Assembly: GCA_948474755.1 (NCBI GenBank)
Contig: CAOLHI010001302.1
Location: 434,001 to 498,000 of the forward strand
Direction: 5' to 3'
Origin: Ctenosaura bakeri
Taxonomy: Eukaryota; Chordata; Lepidosauria; Squamata; Iguanidae
DNA length: 64,000 nucleotides
Positions 11,932-24,545 of the stretch are shown piece by piece (the stretch's first letter is position 1; the number at the start of each line of letters is the position of its first letter). The position numbers were made by a program, and so were the translations under genes. A model generated the notes under the pieces. It did no database searches, was not told where the DNA came from, and was given only the letters and a program-made list of their open reading frames with translations.

Positions 11932-13103
11932 AGAATGCAATTAGAATCACACTAACTGCTTCTGACTTCCAGTTCGAGCGTGAGCTAAGAAGACATGATC
12001 TCTGAATGCTCCGTTTGGAGGTCACTGCTGCTGCAGGCTACTGACAGCTTTGAACTAGTCAGTTTGTCTGCACCCCCAACTGCAACTGATGGGTACAGCC
12101 AGACTAGGGTCTGCAATGTTGCTCAAGCCATTTTACCCTAGGTGCCAGACCCAGTACCATGGAAGAAGCAGCTGGATAAGTGATCGCTGCCATTACTCTC
12201 ACCTGCCTCGGTGTGAACTGGGGAGCCACCCCGCCAAATTCCTGCCGCCAAATTTCTTTTCGAAGATAAGAAGACCCATAGAAGTCTAGAAGAAACAAGG
12301 GTTTGGTTCCATCCCATGATTGTGGTAGCCCTCATAGACTGGAAGTAAATAAAGAACTTCCTACCTAGGGGCAAGCAGCTTCCATGGTGGGACGTTGCTT
12401 TCCTTTTCCCATATCTCCTACAGGGCTATAGTGTCTATGATAATTTTGACCTCTGCTTTTTCACATAGCTTTTTTCTTTGGAAGTAGCATTTGGACGAAC
12501 TGCATGTGTGAAAAGATGGAGTTAACTACATTTTTCCTATTTTTCTTCTTTTACTTCTTTCAAACGTATGAAGGTTCGAAAGTACGAAGAGACTCAAGCA
12601 TGAGCTTTTTTTGTGCACTTCACACTTCTCTGCCCTTCTCTTTTTCCCTCTTGACTTGACAGTATCTCCAGAGACTTGTGGTATGGTAGGCTAATGAATT
12701 CATATGTCCTTTACTGATGAATTACTCTGCAGCTTGATTAATATTGAGAAGAAAGAATTAAAGGACTCATGAACTTATGAACTAAAGGACTTACAAACAC
12801 TCCAAATTAAAGACTAGTTGGAGTGTCCAGAGGTTTCCTCATAACGCTATTTCTTTATCTACGGAGAGCATCACTTACCACACCTACCAGACTACTATTT
12901 ACTGGTTGGAGAAGTACATTATACAAATAACAACTAGTTTGTAAGACTAAAATAAGCAAAGTCTACACAAAGATACCTGGTCACAGAAACTGATGATCTG
13001 GAAGAACTAACTATTGATTACTGGTGACGCAATTGTATATAGGATTCCCAATGAATTGTGATTTCTAAAAAAATTGAAATGTATCATGGTTTATTGAGTT
13101 ATA

Positions 13104-13522
13104 GGCCCTTTCTGCATCTTACCTTTTCCGTAGCTAGGGTGTGGGGATCGTGCGAGCAGCCTCCAGTGAAAGGCTCTCTCATCCCTGCTGCTTCGGCTCC
13201 ATACGAGCTGCCTGCTCACGCGAGAGCCTCACCTCTTCCTTCCACACTGCAGCCTGGGAGTTTCCCAGGCTGCGCTGGGGCAGGAAGCATGACCGGCATG
13301 GCTCTGGAGGCTCTGCACACCAGGTAAGTGTGCATGGGTCCCAGAAGCAATGCATGATCATGCACCATTTTTGGCTTCCAGCTAAAAATGAAAGGTGCAC
13401 GATCAGCACCTGCCAGCCTCTGGAGTGTTGTGCAATTGTGAGTGTGTCATGCAGATCACTCCTCACAATCTCACGATGCTCCAGGCGCCCTTTCTCATGT
13501 CAAATGCCATGTGGAAAGGGCC
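13104..13522. mobile_element. Harbinger-like MITE, 419 bp, TSD ATA
   Basis: The termini GGCCCTTTCTGC and GTGGAAAGGGCC are inverted repeats, flanked on both sides by ATA (13101-13103 and 13523-13525). The interior is GC-richer than its surroundings and matches 49654-50046 over its length (GGGGATC, CATCCC(C)GCTGCTTC, CTTCCTTCCACA, GGCTGCGCTGGGG). ORFs of up to 133 codons inside it are by-products of low stop density, not genes. Confidence 0.85.
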
Positions 13523-13540
13523 ATAGATGTATTGACTCAT

Positions 13541-13542
<2 letters not shown>

Positions 13543-13575
<33 letters not shown>

Positions 13576-13606
13576 CACATACATACATACATATATATAT
13601 ATATAA
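13543..13606. repeat. (TG)n(ACAT)n(AT)n compound microsatellite
   Basis: TG dinucleotides at 13543-13572, then ACAT repeats and AT repeats to 13606. Confidence 0.95.
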
Positions 13607-14231
13607 TTGATAAAGTGGGAATTAATTTACATAACTTAAGGGCTATGGCTGTATTATTATAAGGTAGGAAACTTATGAATGAACTTGTGAACTATAGACT
13701 GGAAATGATTACACAGAATCATAAACAATATGTATTTAAAGCCATTAAAATTATGTAAGTTATATAAGCCACATAAGTTATATAAAGTTAGATAAAAAGA
13801 TTGGAGAAGACAATTTAAATAAGATACAAAGAGTTGAACATTGATTATTGATACTGAATATTGATTATTGCTTACTGAAGAGACACCAATGGAATTGTTC
13901 ATGGAATATTAACTATTGAATACAAAGTGTTGTATAATGGATTATTGAGTAATACTAAATATTAATTTCAAATATTGAATATTGGAGGGGGATTTTTAAA
14001 TTGTGAATTTTATCTAATGAATGCTGAATATAGATTATCAACTGTGACATATGGATTATAGAATATAGATTCAAAGGGAATTAGTGTGGAAGAACCTTCA
14101 CATTGAACTTTAAGGTGGTATCTAATGGTGCTAAAAGTGGGTAGTAGTTGAAAAACCAATAAGACAATTTGTGCTGGAGATTCTTTTTATTGTATGTTTT
14201 GTAGTGCAAATTTGAGAATACTCCTTATATC

Positions 14232-15242
14232 ATGTCCAAAATGAGTTCAGGGAAAATGAGAGGAGGGCATTCTAAAAGTAGAACACTCTCTATTGACGCC
14301 CACCAGAATACCACAAGAAATTTATGGATGAAATGAGGGATTTTATGAAAGAAATCAAGCAAGATTTGTTTGATCTAAAATCACAAATTCAAAATTCACT
14401 TGATCAAGTTAAGAAAGATGTGGTGATAAATAGAAAGAATATAGAAATTAATAAGGGAGAAATTCAAGAAATACAACAGGAAACAGATACATCTTCTGAT
14501 ATGATTGAAAAACAGCTTGATAGATTGGCATTTATAGAACAGAAGCAGATGGATTCATGGATTCATGTTAGAGGCTTGGAAGAAGAAAATAATGAGAATA
14601 TTAGGGAAAGATTGGTAAACATAATAGCAGAATTTATGGACTTAGAAAAAGATATTGTTGATAATGAAATTGATTTGATTTATAGAGTCCAGTCAGTATT
14701 GGCAAAAAAAATAGGAAACTTCCCAGAGATGTTGTAGTACAGTTTACTAAAAAATCTATGAAAGATAGGATTATGGAAGAATATAATAAATTTCCCCTAA
14801 CCAATCAAGGTAAACAGCTTTCTATAATGTGGGAAATCCCCACAAGAATATTAAAGAAGAGGAAAGATTATGAATTTCTTGTTTCTAAACTGAAGGCTAA
14901 TCAAATTCTAATTAAGTGGTACCGTTTGGAAGGAGTGATATTTATTTATCAACAACAATGTTTCTGACTAAATGCAATAGAGAAAGTACAAGATTTCCTT
15001 AGACGACATGGACATAACCTGGGTAGATCCAGAACCATACCTAGTAAAGAAGAGCAATATACTGAGGGGGAAGACTGTCCAAAAGGCGAAATGACTCAGA
15101 GTATACATCAGTGGCTAAGAAAACAAAGATGTCAGACAAAGACCAAAAATTAGAACCAGAAGACTCAAATAGTGATGTGGATGTGAGTTTCATTGATTTA
15201 GAAATTGAGGACTTGGTTACAGAAAAAGATAAGGGGAAATGA
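14232..15242 (+). pseudogene. L1 ORF1 (RNA-binding coiled-coil protein), frameshifted
   Basis: L1 ORF1 encodes a trimeric RNA-binding chaperone that coats L1 RNA in the cytoplasm. The ATG at 14232 opens MSKMSSGKMRGGHS. After a stop and frame change near 14320, a long Lys/Glu/Gln-rich segment with heptad-like spacing (DFMKEIKQDLFDLKSQIQ to MIEKQLDRLAFIEQKQ) is the coiled coil. Next comes an RRM-like block (WIHVRGLEEEN, LVNIIAEFMDLE), then IYRV. A second frame change near 14700 leads into a C-terminal-domain-like block (MKDRIMEEYNKFPL, IPTRILKKRKDYEFLVSKLK). The frame continues, with a stop near 14967, to TEKDKGK and the TGA at 15240-15242, overlapping the ORF2 start as ATGA. At least two frameshifts abolish function. 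Confidence 0.8.
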
Positions 15243-18200
15243 ATCACAAAATTATATCTTGGAATGTGAACAGACTGAACTCGGTGGTGAAATGAAAGAA
15301 AATCTTCCATTATTTGAAAAAACTACAACCAGCTATTTGCAGTTTACAAGAGACCCATATAAAAAGGAAGGATGAAAACATGTTAGGGTTTCCCGGACTG
15401 GGAGTGACTTTCATCTCAGCTACAACAGTTTAAAAAAGGGGCATTGTTCTATATCTTAAACCATATTTCCTTCCTAAACTAATTTTCAAGGATGATAAAG
15501 GAAGATTTCTTGGTGTGGAGATTAAGTTAAATGGCTTTGTTATCCTGCTGGTAGGCATTTATGTTCCCTGGAAAGAAAATAAGAAATTCTACAAAGATTT
15601 GCAACAATATTTAATTAATTTCTCCTATGAACACATTTGTTTGATGGAGGACTTTAATGGTGTTATAGATCCAGCTTGGGACAGGAACACCATGGCTAGT
15701 TCCTATAGTTATGCTAAGCTCCCGAGGGAATGTTTCCAATTGTTAGAAGAATTTCAGCTGGAGGATGTGTGGAGACTTAAACATCCTAGACAGAAGGACT
15801 ACAACTTTTTTTCCGATAGACACCAATCTTGGTCTAGGATAGATATGGTATGGATCTCTAAAACTATTTTACCTGACCAAAACAGCTGAGATCCTACCCC
15901 AAATGTTTAGTGATCACAATCCAGTCCAAATTCAATTGGAACCTTCCCCTGCCTGAAAAACCTGGAGACTGAATGAGAATTTACTTTTGCATGAAGATGT
16001 TATCTCTTCTGGTAAGACTGAGTTGAGGGAATTTTTCAAATACAATTTAGACAATGATGTGCCTCTAAAGCAGTGATAATGGAAATTTTCATTCAAAAGT
16101 CAAATGAATGGAAAAGAAAAAAAACCAAAGTCGAACGTGAGCTACTGGAAAAAAATAATAATTTGGAAAAAAAACTTAAACAAGATCTGGGAAATAAAGC
16201 AGTCCAGGAGAAAATAAAGATACTACAGAAACAAGTGATTGTTACCATGACTGAGAAGATGGAAAAGAAGCTCAGATTCATTAAGCAAACACATTTTGAA
16301 CATGCAAACACACCTGGCCGATGGCTGGTGTACAAAATACATAAAGAAAGGGAAAAGCATGTAATTAATCAAATTAAGGAGGGAGCTCCATCTGTCTCAG
16401 ATAGTAAGGAAATCCAAACAGTTCTAGGTAAGTATTTCAAGAACGTCTATTGCCTTCATAACTCAGAAGAGATTAACAAGATTGAGGAATACCTCCAAGC
16501 AAAAACACTTCCACAACTGGATCAAAAGCAGAAAGAGTTCTTAAATAAACCAATATCAATCACAGAAATCGAGGAAGCGATTGACAGACTAAAAATAAAC
16601 AAATTGCCAGGTCCGGACAGTCTTTCTGCCAAATATTATAAATGTTTCAAAGATCAGTTAGTCAAGCCATTACAAAAATTATTTAACATAATCAAAGATA
16701 AGGGGGGAATTACAAATACATGGAAGGAAGGAAGCATTATACTCATTCCTAAGACAGACTCAGAGAATCCCACACCTAGTGAATTTAGACCCAAAGCTTT
16801 GCTAAATGAAGACCGTAAAATTTTTGCTTCAATATTGGCTCAAAGATTAAAGAATTTTCTGAACATATATTGGTGAAGACCAAATGGGCTTTCTCCTAGG
16901 TAGGCAGATGAAAGATAATGTAAGATTCATGTTGGATATCTTAGAATATTTAGACTATTATAATGAAAAGAAAGGTGCTCTAATGTTCTTAGATGTGGAA
17001 AAAGCTTTTGACAATGTGAGATGGGGTTTCCCTTTTAATGTTCTGGAAAAGATGAAGTTTGGTATGCGTTTATATCTTGAATTAAAGCAATTTATTTGGA
17101 TCAATGAGCCTATTTGATCATAAATGCAGGAAGATCAAAAAGTTTCCCAATAGAAAAGGGCACAAGACAGGGTTGCCCTCTTTTGCTGTTGTTGTTCATT
17201 CTGATCCTTGAGGTTTTCTTCAGAGAAATTCAGCAGAGTTCCACCCTAAGCGTAAAAATTGGCAAGGAACGTTACTAATACAGAGCATTCCCAGACGATG
17301 TAGTTATTTTCCTGGAAGATCCCCCGTTGCACATGACTAAGTTAAATGAAATTCTGAATAGATTTGGTTTATTGGCAGGATTTAAGGTAAATAAATCCAA
17401 AACAAAGATTCTGACCAAAAATATGAGGAAAGCAAAACAAGAAAAGTTAGAATCAATATTGAGAATAAAATTTGCTGATAAAGTAAAATATTTAGGGATT
17501 TCAATAACCCATAAGAATAATCAACTGTTCAGTAATAACTATGTCCCTATTTAGAAGCAGATTCATCAAAATATAAGCATTTGGAACAAAGTGAACCTAT
17601 CACTTTTGGAAGTTTGTCCTTAATTAAAATGAGCATTCTTTCAAAATTGCTTTTCCTGCTCCAAATGATTCCAATTGTAGTTCCTCCAAAGTATTTTAAG
17701 GATTGCACTAAAAATCTGTCAGATTTTTTGTGGTTGGGTAAAAAAACCAAGGTTTAAAATAAATCCAGTGACAGATCTTAGAAAAAAAAGGGGGGATCTT
17801 CTATGCCAAATATGAAAATTTACTATGCTGCATCCTGTTTAGTTTGGATAAAACCATGGATATGCTTAAACAACTCGAGGCTATTAGCCTTAGAAGGTCA
17901 TGAACTTTTTTTCAGATGGCACTCTTACCTGTGGTATCAGAAAGTTAAAGTTCAAAAGTGTTTAACAATTGTGCAATTCAATGATCCCTGTACAAGATAT
18001 GGATGAAATGCAAAAGTCCCATCTTGTCTTTCTCCCACTGAAGCCCTCTCGATTAATGGCCTGAGAGGTGACATAGATTGGATCACATATAAAGAACTAA
18101 TATACCTAGCAAGTGGGGTACTGCAATTAAAAAGGCACCAGAGATTACAACAGGAAGGAAGGATAGTACACTGGTTTACATATCTTCAGATCCAAGAAAG

Positions 18201-18930
18201 TTTTTAAAAAAAAAAATTGAAAGGAGGAATTGTCATGAACCCAACTGAATTTGAATCAGAGTTAAAGAAAGGAAACCAAAAGTTGTTATCAAGAATATAC
18301 CAAATGCTGCTTAGATTTGATCTGGAAGATGAAACAATTAAAGAATATATGGTAAAATGGGCAACAGATATAGGACATAATGTTGGACTTACAGAATGGG
18401 AAAAAGCATGGAAAAGAATAAGTAGATTTACAAGATCATATAGCTTACAAGAGAATGCCTTGAAGGTAATATTCAGATGGTACCTCCCCCCTGCAAAGAT
18501 AGCTAAGATATTCAAAAAGATAAATGATAAATGTTGGAGATTTCACAAAGAAAAAGGTACTTTCTTTCACCAATAGCAGGGTTGTAGTTCTGGTTTATGG
18601 TTTGAGCAGTCATCCAAAAAGTATTAGAGATAAAGCTCAACTTAGATCCTAAACTGTTCTTACTACGAATAATTGATCTAAAAATGGAAGGGGGAGATTG
18701 CAAAGAGAGGCTAATATGTGTATATCGTAACAACAGTGAGAATGATATTGGCTAAATATTGGTGAAAATAAACAATTCCATCTAAAGGGGAGTGATAGGA
18801 GAAACTCCTAGAGGTGACAGAAATGGACAAGCTAATGTACTTGTTATAAAGCAGATCTTATCATAAATTTTTCCAAACATGGCAACCACTCACAAATTAT
18901 CTGCAGAGGGAATTACAAAACAATGTGTAG
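15239..18930 (+). pseudogene. L1 ORF2 (APE endonuclease / reverse transcriptase), decayed
   Basis: The intact protein nicks target DNA and reverse-transcribes L1 RNA there. The start ATG (15239) opens MNHKIISWNVNRLN, the endonuclease N-terminus. Other endonuclease blocks: LQETHI (about 15342), EDFN at 15647-15658 where the family has GDFN, SRIDMVWIS (about 15836) and SDHNPVQ (about 15913). A Lys-rich linker follows (16073-16350). RT blocks: NKLPGPDSLSAKYY (about 16600), ILIPKTDSENP, FRPKALLNEDRK, MFLDVEKAFDNV (about 16984), GTRQGCP (about 17162) and FPDD at 17288-17299 in place of the FADD/YADD catalytic loop. Downstream come VNKSKTKIL, KYLGISIT, the 18217-18576 C-terminal region and the end NYLQRELQNNV with a stop at 18930. 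Multiple stops and frameshifts: inactive. Confidence 0.88.
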
Positions 18931-19570
18931 GTATTAAGCATATATAATTGTGTAAAACACGCTTTAAGAAAAGGGAAAAATATTACAATAATGAGGGAAA
19001 GTTATCGTTGGAGATAAGGAATAGAAAGGGAGAAATTAGAAGTAACCATGAAAATGGAATTTTCTTAAGTACGAGTCTATTATAATTGGTAATTGATTAG
19101 AAAATGAATTAATTAACTGAGGGTTAATTCATAATTGGCATGATGGGAATAGAAGAAAGATTCTGAATAACTACTAAAGATTAGCAAACAAGGATGGATT
19201 GATGAATAATTAACCCTAGAGTGTACCAAAACTAAATTGATATGAAAACCAAAAAGAACTTTAAAGGGTTTAGATTAAGATTTGAATTTGATCTGATCTG
19301 TGGCAAAGACAGCATGTGAAGTTTAAACATATTTTTTCTATGTACTGACCTTTTTTGTCAATTTTTTCTTGCTGTTTTTATGTGATATTGTGATGTAAAT
19401 AGCAAACCTTTGTCCACGCTATTTGTTCCAATGGATATTTCTGTTTTATATCCTATCTTGCAAAATTGTAGAATGTGCTCAAACTGTGATTTTGACCTAT
19501 GCAAATACGTTTGCTAACTTTATTACAATTGAATGAAAATAATAAATATAAATTTGAAAAAAAAAAAAAA
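18931..19570 (+). other. L1 3' UTR and poly-A tail
   Basis: A-rich then T-rich non-coding sequence following the ORF2 stop, ending AATAATAAATATAAATTTG and a run of A to 19570. Confidence 0.75.
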
Positions 19571-20005
19571 GATTCCCGGGTGGGGGAAAATATAGATGCC
19601 TCCAATAAGCCTGAAGCTTGTGTCTAAGGAGATCAACTACAAAGATAATGGTGCAGTATGGTTGAGATAAGTGTGAAATTTCTACTTATACATAATTCCT
19701 CAGTATATTTAATGCCTCATTTTCCCTCACACTTGATAACCCTTCTCATGGCATCACCCCAAGTCCCTTGTTCTTTCTATTAATGCTTCCACACACTCTC
19801 TTTCTTGAATGGAGTAAGTTGTCCTTGGATATCAGGTATGAAGTTGTACCTGAAAGGACAGTGTTTCATATAACCCAAATGACCTGTGCTGAAATAAATA
19901 AATAAATATTAGGTGACAGTTGTTGTGAAAGACTTTTCTTTGCTTGAGAGAATCACTTCTAGTCAGAAAATATGCTGTTGGAGTTAGAAGTAGGAAGGCA
20001 ATTTA

Positions 20006-20207
20006 GGGCCTTTCCATAGTACACTGTTATAGTGCTGTTGTTCCACTTTCAACATCCTGTGGAATTCTGGCATTTGTAGTTTACTGAGATCAAAGAGCTC
20101 TCTGCCCGACAATTCTAAATGCCCCTCCCTAAACTGCAAACCCCAGAATTCCACAAGATGTTGAAAGTGGAATAATAGGACCATCATAGTGTAGTCCAGA
20201 AAGGCCC
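20006..20207. mobile_element. Harbinger-like palindromic MITE, about 200 bp
   Basis: The termini GGGCCTTTCC and GGAAAGGCCC-type (AGAAAGGCCC) are inverted repeats flanked by TTA and TCA (20003-20005, 20208-20210). The interior is an imperfect palindrome built on TTCCACTTTCAACATCCTGT and TTTGTAGTTT with its complement. Confidence 0.8.
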
Positions 20208-20539
20208 TCAGTAAACACACCATTCTTCATTAAAACGGTTTCCAGAGCACATCACAATAAAATACAAATAATAATAACCTTCCAGAAGATAATGTTTTGT
20301 AAGTGAGATGCTCTACCAAAAAGGCCCTCTCAATGACCGTTCTCTGCCTTACCTCAAATATCAGGGTCACATCAAGGAAATTACTTTCAGTGCAGGTGTA
20401 TATGTGTGTGTTGGCTCTGTCAACATGCCATCAGTATGACTATAGGAGGTTGGGATCAATTTGTTGAATAATGAGAAAGTCATTGGTCTATTAGAACACT
20501 TTCTGAAGAAGAAAAAAAGACAGACAGAGAGAGAGGGAG

Positions 20540-21220
20540 AGAGAAGTCAGTATGCCATGCCCTGCTTCCAGGACCTAGACTCTGACTCAGAGACTGAGAG
20601 AACAGAACCAGCTCAGCTCAGAGACTATAACAGCAGAACTTGCTGAGCAGGAGGACATAGTACCACCACTCACCAAAGAGAAAGAATAGGGATAAGTCCC
20701 AGTCCCAGCAGGGAGCCCTGCTCCTTCTGACATGGAGAATGACTTACTGATAGCCACCTTCACCCAGCGTAGATACCAAAGGGAAACTGTTACACCGCTC
20801 CCATCAAATTTACAGCAAATGACAATTAATCAAGCACTAGCTGTGCTGACCTCCGAACCTATAAAAACTGAGCTATTCCCTCCTGAACTTGTCAGTGACT
20901 ACCTGACCATTTCCTGACATGTCTCTGCCTGTTGTTCCTGTTTCCCTCACTGCCTTTGATTTCTAGACATTGCTGGGACTGCTGTTTGCTTCGTATTTAT
21001 GTAAGACTGCTTCCTTATTAGAGTAGACTAAGTAGTTACTTTGTTGCTAGAACTGCTTGCCTCTAATCCTTATCAGCTGCCCTTTGGCCGGCTGCCCAGG
21101 CTGAGCATGGACACAGTATTGGTTAGTGTACCATGTGTTGAAGAAACATCAATTTTTTTGTTCCCAAGCAAAGCAAGATCAAATAAAAATATTTCATTCC
21201 CTCTTGAATATAAAACAGTT
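20540..21220 (+). mobile_element. Possible LTR-like tract
   Basis: A moderately GC-rich block contains a TATA-like CTATAAAAAC at about 20859 and an AATAAA signal at about 21182, spaced as in an LTR. A short open stretch encodes an acidic DSDSETE run, loosely like the open frame in the LTRs at 47690 and 56449. Terminal TG/CA ends and target duplications were not found, so this is tentative. Confidence 0.3.
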
Positions 21221-21340
21221 TTATATATATAGTAAATGTCATCAATGCCCCAGGAACCTGTATGAAGATCCCATATGATTCATAAGAATAACTATGTATT
21301 CGAGAATGGAAAATCTGCACTCTCATCAAAAAAGAGATGC

Positions 21341-21510
21341 TTGTTGTTGTTTGTGTCCTTTCAAGTCTTGTGACTTACGACAACCCTAAGGTGACCCTCT
21401 CACAGGGTTTTCTGGGACTGAGACTATATGATGCACCCAAGGTCACCCAGTGAGTTTCCTTGGTTGAGTGGAGAATCAAACCCCGGTCTCCCAGGTTGTA
21501 GTCCAACAAG
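21341..21510 (-). mobile_element. tRNA-derived SINE fragment
   Basis: Read on the minus strand, a head with GTTGGACTAC... and a B-box-like GGTTTGATTCTC (complement of about 21471-21482) is followed by GGTGACCTTGGG, then a body with AAGTCACAAGACTTG and a (CAA)n tail. The family also occurs at 34928-35160 and 42418-42588. The head resembles a tRNA promoter but is not a functional tRNA. Confidence 0.75.
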
Positions 21511-24115
21511 AGGATAATAATAATATGTTACACTCATCAAACTTTTGAACAGAACTTTTGAATACAACTTACAAGAAAGAACTGACTTATTTGTGTCATT
21601 TAAAATCATGAAGCATACATTCCTAGGGGAGCTGGATTTGAAGGGAAATCTTAGTTGGCACTGATTTCCATAAGCACTATTTTTTTATGCATTTCAAACA
21701 TTTGGAATGCTGCTGCTAAGATTTAAAGTTTGCCACCTACATGATTTCAGTATCTGTTGAGCACTGCTTTTTTCAGAGTGTTATAAGAAGCATTAGAAGA
21801 CAGACAGATAATAAGTTTAATAGTTTGGATGTGTCATTTATAATTACAAGCTTGTATCTAATCTTACTAGGATTAGACATACACACACACACACACACGC
21901 ACGCACACACACCTTTCTACTGTAGAAGTGATTATTCCCAATGAGCAGCACTGCAAGAAATATCAGAATTTGTTTCATCATACAGAAAATAAGGATTCTG
22001 GGACAGAAATGAATTTAGAATGCATTTCCTAAAAAAATATACTACAAACAAGCTAATGGAATTTGTGGAGTTCCCAGTCAAGATCAGGGCTGTATCCAGG
22101 GGAAAAGAATTTTAAGGCCTCTACTACACTCCTAGCTGCCATTTGCCTTGTTATGGAAGCTCTCACCATTGGCAAAGGAAACTTCTTTGCAATGCATATA
22201 GCAAGTTGGAGGGGAGAGTTGTTGATCCAGATCAGAATCCTAATTGAAAGAAAATGTTAAAGCCCCCCCCCCATCATAGTGCTAGTCTAGATTAATGCTC
22301 TCTGTGGTTACTAATCACCATTTGTGTCAATGATTCCACAATTTACATCTTAGTCATTGTAGTTAAATAAAGCCTAATTCAGAAACAGTACAACAACCAG
22401 AGAAAAGCTCTTTTTCAAAGGATTTCTTACAAGAGATACCCAAAAGTAGATTCCATATTTTAATTACGAATTTCAGCTGTTCCCTCTAGTTTAACATTTC
22501 AGTACTCAGGTGGCAAGTCTAATGGCACTCAAGTTGCAAGAGCTTTGTTCTTATTTGTAAATATATTGAGTCAGAGTTTTTTTGCTTTGTTTTTTAATGC
22601 AGAAGTATTTCTTACATCTTTAATTTGCACAATTATAGAAGCAAAGCTAATGTTAAAAAATGCTAAATAGCTATCATAAAATCATAATTCATCTGCCTTA
22701 CAAGGAAAGTTTTAGTGAAAAACAACAGAACATGATTTTTTCATCAGTGATGTTTTAAAAATAAAGTTTCTTCAATGTTGTTTTCACAAAAAAGGCAACC
22801 AGTCATCAATATTTCATTTCCTGTCTATTCCATTATGTATATCCTTCATTTTGAATAGACAGTTAAAATACTCTTTACCATTTTTTCTTCTTCTTTTAAC
22901 CAACTTCAGAATTCACATAGCTCCAAAATTTTACCTCCTGACACTAAAAACATGACTTCACTTTTCTAGTACTTCCTCTTCCTTCACCGCCATCTTTTAA
23001 GCACAAATCAGGTTTCCTGTGATGCATCACACTGGACAAAATCCATTAGGTGTATATAGGGTAGCCCATTAGGAGCTTTAATAGTCTCGCATCAAGACCA
23101 CAAAAAACTGTATGTCAAGTAAGTCACAGGTGACAAGTCACAGGTAGGTTGACTTGGTGAGTAGCAAGTTGTGCAAACCTCATTTTAGCATTCCCCCCCC
23201 AAAATGAGTATCTTAAAATACATAACAAACACAAGCAGTTAAAAAAGTTATACATGTACTCCTGAGACAAAATATAAGCATTTATGCATGACACCCTATT
23301 CCCTCACTTCTTCAGGTGGTCAGAAGTCTCAGTGGTGTTGTATTTATCTGAGATTTCATTTTCTTAGGAATGACATTATTAGGGGCTTGTGATGTTTTGC
23401 AACATTTAACTTCATTTCCAAATTGTTTATAGGTGGAAATGCAGTCTTCAGCAAGCCATATGAGCAATTTTAATCTCCTGAAAGCACCTTTTGTTGCATA
23501 GTTCACATTGAACTATACTTGTGAAGTTGACATTTTATGACATTGTCATCTGAAGATTTATAAAAACATTGTCCCTGAGTTTCAAGCACTGGCCATAGAC
23601 ATGTTCCATTTTTGTCTTCGAGGTAACTTTGTCCTGGCCAAAATAATATTTTGGACAAAAATTCCCATGGCTTTTTGTGGTTGCAAAATGAATCAGGGAA
23701 GTTAGTGTGACTGCTAAGAGGAGAAAGAACCTCTTCCCCTGCTCAGGCTGAGAGAAATTGAAAAAATAATTGTAACTTGCTACCTTTGTAAACACCTGCT
23801 GTTTCCCAAGATACCTATGTGTCCTTTTAATGAAGGTGAAAATATTTAATTATTTGTTTTTTAGCCAAGGCAAAGCTGGAATAAAGAATTATCTGGCAGA
23901 GAGAATCTTCACAGAGTAAATCATAGCTATCTTATCAACAATAACTGCAAATACTTCCAAATTATTTTGTTGTCTTCTGGATTGGATGTATACATAAGAT
24001 CAGTATGAATTAACAGACACTAGTTTACAGTGGGGTGGATGAGTTAGTGGTAAAAGTCATTTCCCACTTGCAGAAGGAACAAGAGGGGAAAGTAGTAACC
24101 TAGAAACAGGAAGAT
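21511..24115. other. No recognised gene
   Basis: Contains a (CA)n tract at about 21880-21912 and a C-run at 22263-22271. Otherwise it is AT-rich sequence with short ORFs and no family resemblance that I can see. Confidence 0.4.
21880..21912. repeat. (CA)n microsatellite
   Basis: CA dinucleotides interrupted by CG at about 21898-21904. Confidence 0.95.
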
Positions 24116-24156
24116 GGGATGGGATGGGATGGGATAGAATAGAATAGAATAGAATA
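24114..24156. repeat. (GGGAT)n followed by (AGAAT)n
   Basis: Four copies of GGGAT grade into AGAAT pentamers. The two units differ by two bases, suggesting one array that diverged. Confidence 0.9.
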
Positions 24157-24193
24157 ATATATGATCTTGCTTTTTTTCTGTAGTCTTAAAGTA

Positions 24194-24194
<1 letters not shown>

Positions 24195-24244
<50 letters not shown>

Positions 24245-24380
24245 ATTATCATTATATTATAATTATTATAATTATATAATATAATTATTATTATATTATA
24301 ATTATTATAATTATAATATATTATTATATTATAATTATTATAATTATTATTAATTATTATTATTATTATTATTATTATCC
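24195..24380. repeat. (ATT)n tract with palindromic A/T interior
   Basis: Nearly 190 bp of ATT repeats flanking an interior of AATTATA/TATAATT permutations. It abuts the LINE 3' end at 24381. The 130-codon ORF of Ile, Asn and Tyr runs through it and is an artefact. Confidence 0.95.
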
Positions 24381-24545
24381 CGCCCCTCCCAGTGGATCGA
24401 GGCGGCATTACAGAAATATATAAATACATTAAAACATTAAAATGTACCCCATCCTCCCCACCCACCAACCCTTCTATCCCCCTAAAACACATTAATTATT
24501 AAAACAGATTAAAAACAAAATTAAAAACAAAAGGACAATTGATGA
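24381..24545 (-). mobile_element. LINE 3' end (L2/CR1-type tail)
   Basis: The minus strand reads as the typical reptile LINE terminus GCCGCCTCGA...GGGAGGGGCGGGATAATAA, with the tail running directly into the (ATT)n array. Only about 160 bp of non-coding 3' sequence remain. Confidence 0.6.

Larger units (their letters stand above)
11932..14231 (+). promoter_or_regulatory. Putative L1 5' leader / promoter region
   Basis: Non-coding sequence before ORF1. L1 elements carry an internal Pol II promoter in this position, so the role is inferred from family architecture. The first 500 bp are relatively GC-rich and the remainder AT-rich. It contains the MITE at 13104-13522 and a (TG)n(ACAT)n(AT)n tract at 13543-13606. 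No specific factor site is claimed. Confidence 0.4.
11932..19570 (+). mobile_element. Near full-length L1 retrotransposon, decayed
   Basis: In order: a 5' leader of about 2.3 kb whose first 500 bases are relatively GC-rich (and which holds a MITE at 13104-13522), ORF1 from 14232, ORF2 overlapping ORF1 by four bases, a 3' UTR from 18931 and a poly-A at about 19557-19570. Without the MITE the element is about 7.2 kb. The 5' boundary is inferred from the probable target duplication and the onset of GC-rich sequence. Many frameshifts and stops make it inactive. Confidence 0.75.

Noticed and set aside
13058..13542. ORFs of 89-133 codons
   Set aside because: They coincide with the MITE at 13104-13522, and similar ORFs recur in its relative at 49654-50046.
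24100..24492. 130-codon minus-strand ORF of mostly Ile/Asn/Tyr
   Set aside because: It is a translation of the (ATT)n microsatellite.
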